Shown here one piece after another: positions 1 to 5,084 of a stretch of DNA of 7,388 nucleotides. A program made the translations under genes and the position numbers. Source of the stretch: Chloroflexota bacterium (GTDB lineage Bacteria > Chloroflexota > Dormibacteria > Dormibacterales > Dormibacteraceae). Every line of letters starts with the position of its first letter. The first letter of the stretch is position 1. Location of the stretch: the NCBI GenBank assembly GCA_005880345.1, contig VBGE01000065.1, forward strand, positions 1 to 7,388, written 5' to 3'. The notes beneath the pieces are model-generated. The model was not told where the DNA came from. It ran no database searches and saw nothing but the letters and a program-made list of their open reading frames with translations.

Positions 1-351
1 ATACAGGACCGCCAGCACCTCGCGGCTGGACTGGCCGGCGCGGTCGAGCAAGGTCAGGCCCATCTCAGGATGAGTCCGCATCAGGATCCACTCCGACTCG
101 TCGAGCGGCGAGTGCTTTTCGAGCACGGCCTCCGGGATGCCGAGCTTGCCGATGTCGTGCATGAGGCCGGCGCGCGCCAGCACGCGCAGCTCCGAGGCGC
201 TCATCGACATCTGGCGGCCGATGCTCACGCACAGGCGCGCCACGCGCAGGTTGTGGCCTCTAGCCTCGCGGTCCTTGACCTTCAGGCCCAGGGTCACGAC
301 GGCGTCGAACCAGCCCCTGATCTGCATCTGTACCGGCGGGTGTCCAGGCAA
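1..351 (-). CDS. HD-GYP/HD-domain phosphodiesterase, partial (C-terminus beyond left edge)
   Basis: Reading leftward from 351, 117 codons are open to the window edge. Residues about 10-35 form a lead-in helix, and an HD hydrolase signature follows: H-N-x-R-V-A-x-L near residue 36, then HDIGKLGIP (metal-binding HD pair) near residues 68-76, then R-T-H-P-E-M-G. This spacing is that of HD-GYP c-di-GMP phosphodiesterases and related response-regulator output domains. The GYP signature would lie beyond the edge, so c-di-GMP hydrolysis is inferred. There is no receiver domain or membrane segment ahead of the HD region in the window. I chose the TTG at 349-351 because GGAGG sits 8 nt upstream and an in-frame TAA lies just 5' of it. 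An ATG at 325-327 is the alternative start and would lose 8 residues. The gene is divergent from the membrane-protein gene that follows. Confidence 0.8.
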   Translation of the reverse strand, partial: MPGHPPVQMQIRGWFDAVVTLGLKVKDREARGHNLRVARLCVSIGRQMSMSASELRVLARAGLMHDIGKLGIPEAVLEKHSPLDESEWILMRTHPEMGLTLLDRAGQSSREVLAVLY

Positions 352-465
352 CGCGACTCCCTCCAAGGCTTACTGCGCCCTTACTTAACGCTCAGTACGT
401 CAACGGTCGGAAGCACCGGGCGGGTCGCCGCCAAAATTTCGTGCGGCCGGCTATGTTTCGTTGCC

Positions 466-494
466 TTGTCAACCGATGTCAGCCGCCTTACGCT
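466..494 (+). promoter_or_regulatory. Putative promoter for the 4-TM protein, possibly giving a leaderless mRNA
   Basis: A TTGTCA (466-471) and a TACGCT (489-494) are separated by exactly 17 bp, close to a vegetative sigma promoter (-10 type TAnnnT). The predicted start of transcription, near 501, falls almost on the in-frame TTG at 504. No Shine-Dalgarno sequence precedes either this TTG or the ATG at 528, so a leaderless transcript is plausible. The call is by eye only. In a high-GC genome such matches occur by chance. Confidence 0.35.
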
Positions 495-527
495 ATCCGC
501 GCTTTGAGCCAGAATCCCGCGGCCCCA

Positions 528-1082
528 ATGGCCGGCCAGGTCTCAGCCGACGGCCAGTTTCGGTGGGACGGGACCCAGTGGGTGCCCATCCCGCGTGGCA
601 CTCGGGAGCCGACTCCCTGGACCCGCCCCATGCAGATGGCCGTGGCCGCCTACTTCGTCCTCACGACGATGTTCTCCGTCCTGAGCACGCTCATCTTCAT
701 CAACCACGATTCGCTGCTCAAGGTGATGCAGGCTCAGGGCAACCTGCCCCAGGGCACCGACATCGGTCAGGTCGTGAACATCGCGCTGGGCGTCGTCTAT
801 GCCTTCCTGGTCTTCTTCGCCATCCTTTACCTGGTCGCGGCCATTGGCAGCTACATGGGATGGCGGTGGATGTTCTGGGCTGTGCTCGTCCTGCTCGGTT
901 TCGGCAGCATCGGCGCGATCACGAACCTGGGCAACTTCAGCCGGCCCAACCAGACCGAGGTTCCGGTCTGGGGCATCGCGGTGAGCGAGGTCTTCTCGCT
1001 GATCGCCCTGGCCTTGTTTGTGTGGTTGATCGTCGGCCTCGTCAAGTACGGCCCCTGGGCCATGAAGAAGCCCGGCGCCTAG
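528..1082 (+). CDS. Small four-helix membrane protein with DUF2510-like N-terminal motif
   Basis: 184 aa from the ATG at 528. The N-terminus carries S-A-D-G-x-F-R-W-D-G-T-Q-W (residues 6-18), resembling the short DUF2510-type motif found at the start of many actinobacterial membrane proteins. A Pro/Arg linker follows, then four hydrophobic helices at about residues 36-58, 82-108, 112-134 and 147-172, ending in a short basic tail (KYGPWAMKKPGA). No catalytic residues are visible, and the function is unknown. The start is uncertain: a TTG at 504 adds eight residues (S-Q-N-P-A-A-P) and would fit a leaderless transcript, and a GTG at 441 would add more. No ribosome-binding site decides between them. 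The stop TAG (1080-1082) overlaps the stop of the convergent DUF6510 gene. Confidence 0.75.
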   Translation: MAGQVSADGQFRWDGTQWVPIPRGTREPTPWTRPMQMAVAAYFVLTTMFSVLSTLIFINHDSLLKVMQAQGNLPQGTDIGQVVNIALGVVYAFLVFFAILYLVAAIGSYMGWRWMFWAVLVLLGFGSIGAITNLGNFSRPNQTEVPVWGIAVSEVFSLIALALFVWLIVGLVKYGPWAMKKPGA

Positions 1083-1348
1083 GTCTCGACCAGCTCCAGC
1101 GTTCGCGTCCCCGTCAGGTCGAGCCAGTAGCGCCCTTCGCCGCGCACGATTCGCATCAGGACCTGCTGGCACGCGGGGCAGCGGACCACGGTGCCTGGAG
1201 CGTGAACGTAAACCTCGACCCGACCGACCGCGTTGACCGCGCCGCAGCCGGCGCAAGTCGCCTCGGCATTCGTGACCTCCATCGTGAAGATCTCCCGCAG
1301 AAGACCTCCGATCGCGTTGCCGTCGAGCGTCATGTCCGCCATTCGCAT
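1079..1348 (-). CDS. DUF6510 family protein, CxxC...CxxC zinc-ribbon-like
   Basis: 89 aa. It opens with L-D-G-N-A-I-G-G-L-L-R-E-I-F (residues 8-21), which I recognise as the hallmark of the DUF6510 family. Two knuckles follow, C32-A-G-C35 and C57-P-A-C60, which could hold zinc or iron. The chain then has a basic R-I-V-R-G segment and ends W-L-D-L-T-G-T-R-T-L-E-L. No transmembrane segment is present. It is the last gene of the molybdoenzyme operon, starting 2 nt after the reductase stop codon. GGGAGG lies 6 nt before the chosen ATG at 1348. A more upstream ATG abuts that site and is unlikely. Families like this sit beside ferredoxin-reductase and sulfite-oxidase-type genes in Actinobacteria. 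A role as electron carrier or metal-bearing partner is my inference. Confidence 0.85.
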   Translation of the reverse strand: MRMADMTLDGNAIGGLLREIFTMEVTNAEATCAGCGAVNAVGRVEVYVHAPGTVVRCPACQQVLMRIVRGEGRYWLDLTGTRTLELVET

Positions 1349-1350
1349 GT

Positions 1351-2103
1351 TCATCCTCCCGATGCTCCGGTCGCGCCGAATCTTTCCGTCTTGACCCACA
1401 ACGGGTCGTAACCGACGCCGACCAGGAGGTCGGCCGCCGCCTCCACGAACGGGGTAGGCCCGCACACGAACACCGCCGGCGTCTGCTCCTTCGGCCATGC
1501 GACCTGCTGGATCATCGCGGCGTCGATACGCCGAGTGAAACCTGTCCAGCCCTGCGGCGTGTCGCGGGTGAGCGTATGGAAAATGGTGAGGCCGTCGCTC
1601 GCCGCGGCGAGGCGGTCCAGCTCTTCGCGGTAGATGATGTCGGCAAAGGTGCGCGAGGAGAACAGGAGCCGCGCCGAGGTCTTGTGCGAGGCAGCAGCGC
1701 GATGGCGAAGCATCGCCATCAGCGGAACCACGCCGGAGCCTCCCGCCACGAGCAGGAGCGGCCGATCGTCGCCCGCGCGCCAAACGAAGTGTCCGCCGAT
1801 GGGTCCGCGCAGCTCGAGCTTGTCGCCCACGCGGAGCTCACCGACGAGGTATGGCGACACCTCGCCGTCATCCAGGCGCTCCACGGTCAGCGCGACCGAC
1901 CGCTCCTCCGGAGGCGAGGCGATCGAGTAGCTGCGCTCGGCCTGGTAGCCGTCTTCAGCGGTCAGCCGGATGTCGACGTGCTGGCCGGGGAGGTGACCCG
2001 GCCAATCCGGGACGTTGAACAAGAGGCTCGCCACGCGAGGCGTCTCATGGACAAGCTCGACGAGCTCGGCCTGAGTCCACAAGAGGGGCCCCCGCGAAGT
2101 CAC
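1351..2103 (-). CDS. FAD-binding ferredoxin-NAD(P) reductase-like oxidoreductase
   Basis: 250 aa from a GTG at 2103. The FAD half (residues about 10-108) includes W-P-G-H-L-P-G-Q-H-V-D and the flavin-binding R-S-Y-S at 57-60. The NAD(P) half has L-L-L-V-A-G-G-S-G-V-V-P-L (116-128) and the C-terminal F-V-C-G-P-T-P-F-V (212-220). There is no C-terminal plant-type 2Fe-2S domain, so the protein should pass electrons to or from a separate partner. The partner suggested by gene order is the molybdopterin oxidoreductase just upstream (gap 31 bp). The frame stays open far upstream, but that part lies over the upstream gene and looks like nothing known. The GTG gives the length typical of the family, although its ribosome-binding site is weak. 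Expected location is the cytoplasm. Confidence 0.88.
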   Translation of the reverse strand: MTSRGPLLWTQAELVELVHETPRVASLLFNVPDWPGHLPGQHVDIRLTAEDGYQAERSYSIASPPEERSVALTVERLDDGEVSPYLVGELRVGDKLELRGPIGGHFVWRAGDDRPLLLVAGGSGVVPLMAMLRHRAAASHKTSARLLFSSRTFADIIYREELDRLAAASDGLTIFHTLTRDTPQGWTGFTRRIDAAMIQQVAWPKEQTPAVFVCGPTPFVEAAADLLVGVGYDPLWVKTERFGATGASGG

Positions 2104-2134
2104 GCCGAAGGCTCTGACTTCGTGGGGATTGAGG

Positions 2135-2740
2135 CTAATCTCCCCAGTAACGCTGCTCGCGCCAAGGATCACCGTAGTTGTTGTAGCCGTTCGTCTCCCA
2201 GAAGCCGGGCTGCTGCTCCTTGTCGAGGCGCACGCCTCGAATCCACTTGGCGCTCTTCCAGAAATAGAGGTGTGGGACGAGCATGCGCGCGGGGCCGCCG
2301 TGCTCGGGGTGCAGAGGCTCGCCGTTGTACTCGTAGACGATCCAGGCTTTGCCGTCGACCAGGTCCTCGAGCGGCAGGTTCGTCGTGTAGTCGCCATCGG
2401 AAAACTGCGTCGTGTACTCGGCCGCGGTCTCGACACCTTCGAACAGCGTGTCGAAGGAAACGCCCTTCCAGGTGGTGTCGAACTTCGACCACTTCGTGAC
2501 GCAGTGGATGTCTTTGGTGACCGTCTCGGCCGGCAAGGCGAGGAACTCCTGCCACGTCCATTTCTTGGGCGTGTCGATCTCGCCCTCGATGCTGAACGTC
2601 CACGTGTCCAGGTTGGGCCGAGGCGTCGGCCCCGCGGACAGGACCGGGTAATCGTTGACCAGGTACTGGCCGGGCGGAAGGCGGCCGCTGTCTGCTGTGT
2701 CGCGGCGCTTGCCACGAAAGCCCCGAGAGATGAACCCCAC
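2135..2740 (-). CDS. Sulfite-oxidase-like molybdopterin-dependent oxidoreductase
   Basis: 201 aa, close to the length of the short cytoplasmic YuiH-type branch of the sulfite oxidase/YedY superfamily. The N-terminus is G-F-I-S-R-G-F-R-G-K-R-R followed by L-P-P-G-Q-Y-L. The molybdenum-ligating cysteine should be C80 in D-I-H-C-V-T-K-W-S. Typical molybdopterin-binding signatures follow: T-W-K-G-V-S-F (90-96), and H-G-G-P-A-R-M-L-V-P-H-L-Y-F-W-K-S-A-K-W (147-166). There is no Tat signal and no membrane helix, so it should act in the cytoplasm, unlike periplasmic MsrP. The substrate is unknown; oxyanion or S-oxide chemistry is the family expectation. The start is a GTG at 2740, 23 bp after the DUF6855-like stop, with only a weak AGGCGA upstream. 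The reductase just downstream is its likely redox partner. Confidence 0.88.
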   Translation of the reverse strand: MGFISRGFRGKRRDTADSGRLPPGQYLVNDYPVLSAGPTPRPNLDTWTFSIEGEIDTPKKWTWQEFLALPAETVTKDIHCVTKWSKFDTTWKGVSFDTLFEGVETAAEYTTQFSDGDYTTNLPLEDLVDGKAWIVYEYNGEPLHPEHGGPARMLVPHLYFWKSAKWIRGVRLDKEQQPGFWETNGYNNYGDPWREQRYWGD

Positions 2741-2763
2741 CGGGCGAATTGTCGCCTAGACAG

Positions 2764-3183
2764 TCATTTGGCGCGCATCCGGTTGTTCTTCGGGTTGTGC
2801 TCGACCTCGGCGAGCCCCAGGGCTTCGAGAAGCGGCGGCAGGTACATGCCGAACCTGCCACGCAGCCCCTTCTTCATCCCGTACCAGCCGCCGACGGGGT
2901 TCTTCGGCGAGCGTCCCCACGCCTCGACCGTGCCATCGGCCGCCGGCTTCTGCTCGTCGGCGCTGCCGAGAGGGATCCAGTCGCCGTGCTTCTTCAGCAT
3001 CGCATGCAGGTCTTCGATCGCACGCAGCTGGTAGCGCAGCTCGGTCTTGCCGACGATGCACACCAGCGCCGGAGGGTTGGCGGCTTCGTCCCTGTACATG
3101 ACGTACTGCGACGAACCGCTCGGCGTCGTCAGCTCCCAGGGCGATTGCTTGGTGCCGGCGCCTTTGACTTTTGCCTTGGCCAT
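2764..3183 (-). CDS. Conserved protein of unknown function (DUF6855-like)
   Basis: 139 aa, soluble, no signal peptide. A lysine-rich start (AKAKVKGAGTK) precedes a compact conserved domain. Notable segments are P-W-E-L-T-T-P-S-G-S-S-Q-Y (15-27), M-Y-R-D-E-A (29-34), G-D-W-I-P-L-G-S-A-D-E (67-77), A-W-G-R-S-P-x-N-P-V-G-G-W-Y-G (88-102) and a basic H-N-P-K-N-N-R-M-R-A-K end. I recognise this from mycobacterial and other actinobacterial hypothetical proteins, probably Pfam DUF6855; the name is from memory. No enzyme motif is evident. GAGGAG lies 8 nt before the ATG, a strong ribosome-binding site. The gene is first in the four-gene operon and directly faces the ArsR operators, so it is the most immediate target of repression. 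Confidence 0.8.
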   Translation of the reverse strand: MAKAKVKGAGTKQSPWELTTPSGSSQYVMYRDEAANPPALVCIVGKTELRYQLRAIEDLHAMLKKHGDWIPLGSADEQKPAADGTVEAWGRSPKNPVGGWYGMKKGLRGRFGMYLPPLLEALGLAEVEHNPKNNRMRAK

Positions 3184-3199
3184 GTGAGCTTCTCCTCTC

Positions 3200-3215
3200 G
3201 TAACGAATTCGTTAC
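3200..3215. promoter_or_regulatory. ArsR operator palindrome 1
   Basis: GTAACGAATTCGTTAC is a perfect 16-bp palindrome in the gap between the DUF6855-like gene and the ArsR gene. Its arms, GTAACG/CGTTAC, are identical to those of the second palindrome; only the four central bases differ (AATT here). It lies just upstream of the ribosome-binding site of the minus-strand operon, where a bound repressor would block transcription leftward. Assignment to the adjacent ArsR protein is inference from position and symmetry. Confidence 0.8.
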
Positions 3216-3233
3216 CGTAACGGCGCCGTTACG
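3216..3233. promoter_or_regulatory. ArsR operator palindrome 2, overlapping the arsR-type promoter
   Basis: CGTAACGGCGCCGTTACG is a perfect 18-bp palindrome containing the same GTAACG-N4-CGTTAC core (3217-3232). The core centres of the two sites are 17 bp apart, which places the dimers on nearly the same or slightly rotated faces of the helix. A TACGAT (3230-3235) overlaps its right edge and would serve as a -10 box that starts transcription at about the A of the ArsR ATG (3243). The repressor would therefore also shut off its own gene. Confidence 0.8.
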
Positions 3234-3242
3234 ATACTCCAG

Positions 3243-3557
3243 ATGAAAGCGAAGGCTCGCCGGGGAGATCCTGTGGAGGCTCTTGGCAACGCCTACCGCC
3301 GGGAGATCGTCGAGCTGCTTTCCCACCAGCCGCGTTCCGTGCAGGAGATCGCCGACCGCCTGCCCATCAGCCGCCCCGCCGTGTCCAGGCACCTGAGCAT
3401 CCTGAACAAGGCTGGGCTCGTCTCCGATGAGCAGGTGGGCACGAGGCGGCTGTACCGAGTCGAGCGCAGATACCTGACCCAGGTGTGGAACGACGTCGCG
3501 ACGCGCTTCAAGCTGTTCGCCGAAAACACGGCGACGAGGACGCGTCGAAGGCGTTGA
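3243..3557 (+). CDS. ArsR/SmtB-family winged-helix transcriptional repressor
   Basis: 104 aa with one winged helix-turn-helix domain. Helices around residues 11-28 (V-E-A-L-G-N-A-Y-R-R-E-I-V-E-L-L) match the D-P-T-R-R-x-I-L-x-L-L element of ArsR proteins. S-V-Q-E-I-A-D-R-L (32-40) and S-R-P-A-V-S-R-H-L-S-I-L-N-K-A-G-L-V (43-60) form the HTH and recognition helix, and E-Q-V-G-T-R-R-L-Y-R-V (63-73) is the wing. There are no cysteines, so classical Cys-based metal sensing is excluded. This subtype is usually paired with an SRPBCC/AHSA1 gene, and one indeed follows, overlapping by 4 nt (TTGA). Two palindromes just upstream are its likely operators. The ATG lacks a ribosome-binding site and may be leaderless. 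The C-terminus is arginine-rich (TRTRRRR). Confidence 0.9.
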   Translation: MKAKARRGDPVEALGNAYRREIVELLSHQPRSVQEIADRLPISRPAVSRHLSILNKAGLVSDEQVGTRRLYRVERRYLTQVWNDVATRFKLFAENTATRTRRRR

Positions 3558-3881
3558 TCGAGCCGCTCCGGACCGCATTCGAGGTCGAGTGCAGCCCGCG
3601 GGGGATGGGACGGGGTGCTGCCGGCCTACGAGAAGGCGGCTACAGGCTGAGCCGGGTCAGCCGCCAAACGCGGCCCGGCGGATACACACATCGCCACCGA
3701 CCCGGAGAACGCGACCGATGTGGCGATCGTCTTTCACCAGCTCGCGGACTCGACCACTCGCGTGGAGATCGAGCATGGCGGATGGGACCGGCTGGGCGAG
3801 ATGGGTCAAGACTGGCGCGACGCCAACCGCGCGGGATGGGACGGGGTGCTGCCGGCCTACGAGAAGGCGGCTAGAGGCTGA
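3554..3881 (+). pseudogene. Disrupted AHSA1/SRPBCC-domain protein gene
   Basis: The gene starts with a TTG at 3554 that overlaps the ArsR stop (TTGA), as usual for this gene pair. The first 14 codons read I-E-P-L-R-T-A-F-E-V-E-C-S, the expected AHSA1 N-terminus. At about 3596 this is interrupted by a 91-bp copy of the gene's own 3' end, read in a shifted frame. In the C-terminal frame that copy contains a stop at 3648-3650. From 3687 the true C-terminal part resumes: H-I-A-T-D-P-E-N-A-T, then S-T-T-R-V-E-I-E-H-G-G-W-D, then N-R-A-G-W-D-G-V-L-P-A-Y, stop TGA 3879-3881. Roughly 70 central residues of the usual 140-150 are missing, so the hydrophobic SRPBCC cavity cannot form. The N-terminal frame stays open to 3874 but encodes nonsense after the junction. 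Either a true pseudogene or an assembly error. Confidence 0.8.
3596..3686 (+). repeat. 91-bp direct repeat, copy 1 (misplaced copy)
   Basis: Matches 3827-3917 at 88 of 91 positions, offset 231 bp. Differences are at 3601 (G here, C in copy 2), 3643 (C here, G there) and 3667 (A here, C there). It carries the last 17 codons and stop of the AHSA1 gene and, on the minus strand, the last 47 bp of the carboxypeptidase gene. It sits inside the AHSA1 gene, where it does not belong. Confidence 0.95.
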
Positions 3882-3917
3882 GCCGGGTCAGCCGCCACAC
3901 GCGGCCCGGCGGATACA
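3827..3917 (+). repeat. 91-bp direct repeat, copy 2 (native position)
   Basis: This is the original location: reading runs smoothly into it from the AHSA1 C-terminal coding sequence on the plus strand and from the carboxypeptidase gene on the minus strand. The two genes converge here and overlap by 11 bp (3871-3881). See copy 1 at 3596-3686. Confidence 0.95.
3866..3896. terminator. Possible bidirectional hairpin at the convergent gene ends
   Basis: Two competing stems can form: GGCTGA (3876-3881) with TCAGCC (3888-3893), loop of 6; and GGCGGCT (3866-3872) with AGCCGCC (3890-3896). They lie exactly where the AHSA1 and carboxypeptidase genes end head-on. No U-tract follows on either strand, so a classical intrinsic terminator is not shown. 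The same inverted repeats occur in repeat copy 1 (3635-3665). Confidence 0.25.
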
Positions 3918-5073
3918 TCGGGTCGGCGGTCACGAGTGGGACATCCTCGACGTAGTCTCCGAGAACCACATGCTCGGTGCCTTCCTGCGTGCTGGAGGGC
4001 AGCGGCTTTTCGATGACGATGGAGCTGGCGTTGAGGTGCTGCCGCACCAGCATGCCGGGCCATTCCGCCAGGTCGAGGTCGACTGTCGCGACCAGGTCGG
4101 TCTGGTCGCCCCACGGAGTCGTATAGGTGGCGATCGACTGGTTGCGCGAGATGACGCGGCGGACGTGCAGCACGGCGGTCATCGCGGCCATCAACGCCTT
4201 TGCGCTGTCGAACGAAACGGCGAGCGTGGGCTGGCCCATCACGCAACCGAAGACGGTGATGACGTGGTTGTCGATCGTGGCAGTCGCGGCGAACAGGTAG
4301 TTGGCGCCCGTGTTGAGGCCGGATCCCGTCTTGATGCCGATCACGCCGTTGTGACCGACAAGACCGTTGACGTTGACGACGGTTCCGGCCACCGGCAGGT
4401 CAACCTGGGCCTTGCCGACGACGTCGGCGAACACCTCGTCTTTCATGGCGAGCATGCCGAGCGCTACAAGGTCGCTCGGCGTGCTGACGCTGCCGGCCGA
4501 GGCGCCGCTGACATCTGCAAACTTCGTGTGCGTCAGGTGCAGAGCCGCGGCCCGCGCGTTCATCTTGGCCACGAACGGTTCGATCGAGGCCGGCGAGCTG
4601 GCGTCCCACCGGGCCAGCGTCTCGGCGAAGTTGTTGGCCGAGGGGATGAGCATCCCCTGCAGCAGCTGCAGCTCGGTCAGCGGCTCTCCCGCCACGACTC
4701 TCACCACCGACTGCTGCTCCTGCAGGTCCGACTGATAGGACTGCACGTCGGCGTCGGTGATCGCGATGGTCGGTCCGGACTCGCCTTTCTTCAGCTTGTG
4801 GTCCTCGAGGACGATCAGCCCGGTCATCACCTTGGTCACGCTCGCGGCGGGAATCGCCTGCTCGTTGCCCGAAGAGGCGATCAAGCCGAGCCCCGACACC
4901 CCGACGGCCGCGGAGCCGGTCGCCGGCCAGGGCAGGGCCGGGGCTGTGCCCGGGACGTGGTCGGCGGCCGGCAGGAGCGCCGTCGCCGAAACCGACGGGA
5001 TCGGTCTCAGGTAGTTCACCGCGCCCAGCGCCACGACAATCAGCACCAGGGCGCCCACCACGCGCCACCGCAT
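3871..5073 (-). CDS. D-alanyl-D-alanine carboxypeptidase, peptidase family S11
   Basis: 400 aa from the ATG at 5073. An N-terminal hydrophobic segment (about residues 5-19) acts as signal or anchor, so the enzyme should work outside the membrane on peptidoglycan. The three penicillin-binding motifs are all present: S-V-T-K (S78, K81), S-A-N (145-147) and K-T-G (248-250). It would trim the terminal D-Ala from pentapeptides, as DacA-type low-mass PBPs do. A C-terminal region of about 100 residues after the catalytic domain is probably a beta-rich accessory domain. AAGG lies 9 nt before the ATG and overlaps the permease stop (TAAGG). An in-frame TTG at 5079 is less well spaced. The gene lies 11 bp after the metal permease gene, so it is likely co-transcribed with the zinc/manganese uptake genes. 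Its 3' end overlaps the broken AHSA1 gene and is duplicated in repeat copy 1. Confidence 0.9.
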   Translation of the reverse strand: MRWRVVGALVLIVVALGAVNYLRPIPSVSATALLPAADHVPGTAPALPWPATGSAAVGVSGLGLIASSGNEQAIPAASVTKVMTGLIVLEDHKLKKGESGPTIAITDADVQSYQSDLQEQQSVVRVVAGEPLTELQLLQGMLIPSANNFAETLARWDASSPASIEPFVAKMNARAAALHLTHTKFADVSGASAGSVSTPSDLVALGMLAMKDEVFADVVGKAQVDLPVAGTVVNVNGLVGHNGVIGIKTGSGLNTGANYLFAATATIDNHVITVFGCVMGQPTLAVSFDSAKALMAAMTAVLHVRRVISRNQSIATYTTPWGDQTDLVATVDLDLAEWPGMLVRQHLNASSIVIEKPLPSSTQEGTEHVVLGDYVEDVPLVTADPMYPPGRVWRLTRLSL

Positions 5074-5084
5074 CGCCAAAAACC

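Noticed and set aside
352..465. Search for a clear promoter of the HD-GYP gene
   Set aside because: A TTGACG occurs on the minus strand (403-398), but no -10 box lies at an acceptable distance.
1351..2715. 454-codon frame giving a long N-terminal extension to the flavin reductase
   Set aside because: The extension lies in another frame over the molybdopterin oxidoreductase gene and is Ser/Arg/Thr-rich without domains; the reductase begins near 2103.
3485..3874. 129-aa plus-strand frame with a duplicated PRGMGRGAAGLREGG segment
   Set aside because: It begins inside the ArsR gene in another frame, carries the true AHSA1 start only for about 14 codons, and then reads the repeat out of frame. 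The internal peptide repeat merely reflects the 231-bp DNA offset, a multiple of three.
3596..3917. CRISPR or insertion-sequence origin for the 91-bp repeat
   Set aside because: There are only two copies with 140 bp between them, no terminal inverted repeats and no transposase. The repeat content is explained by the 3' ends of the two neighbouring genes.
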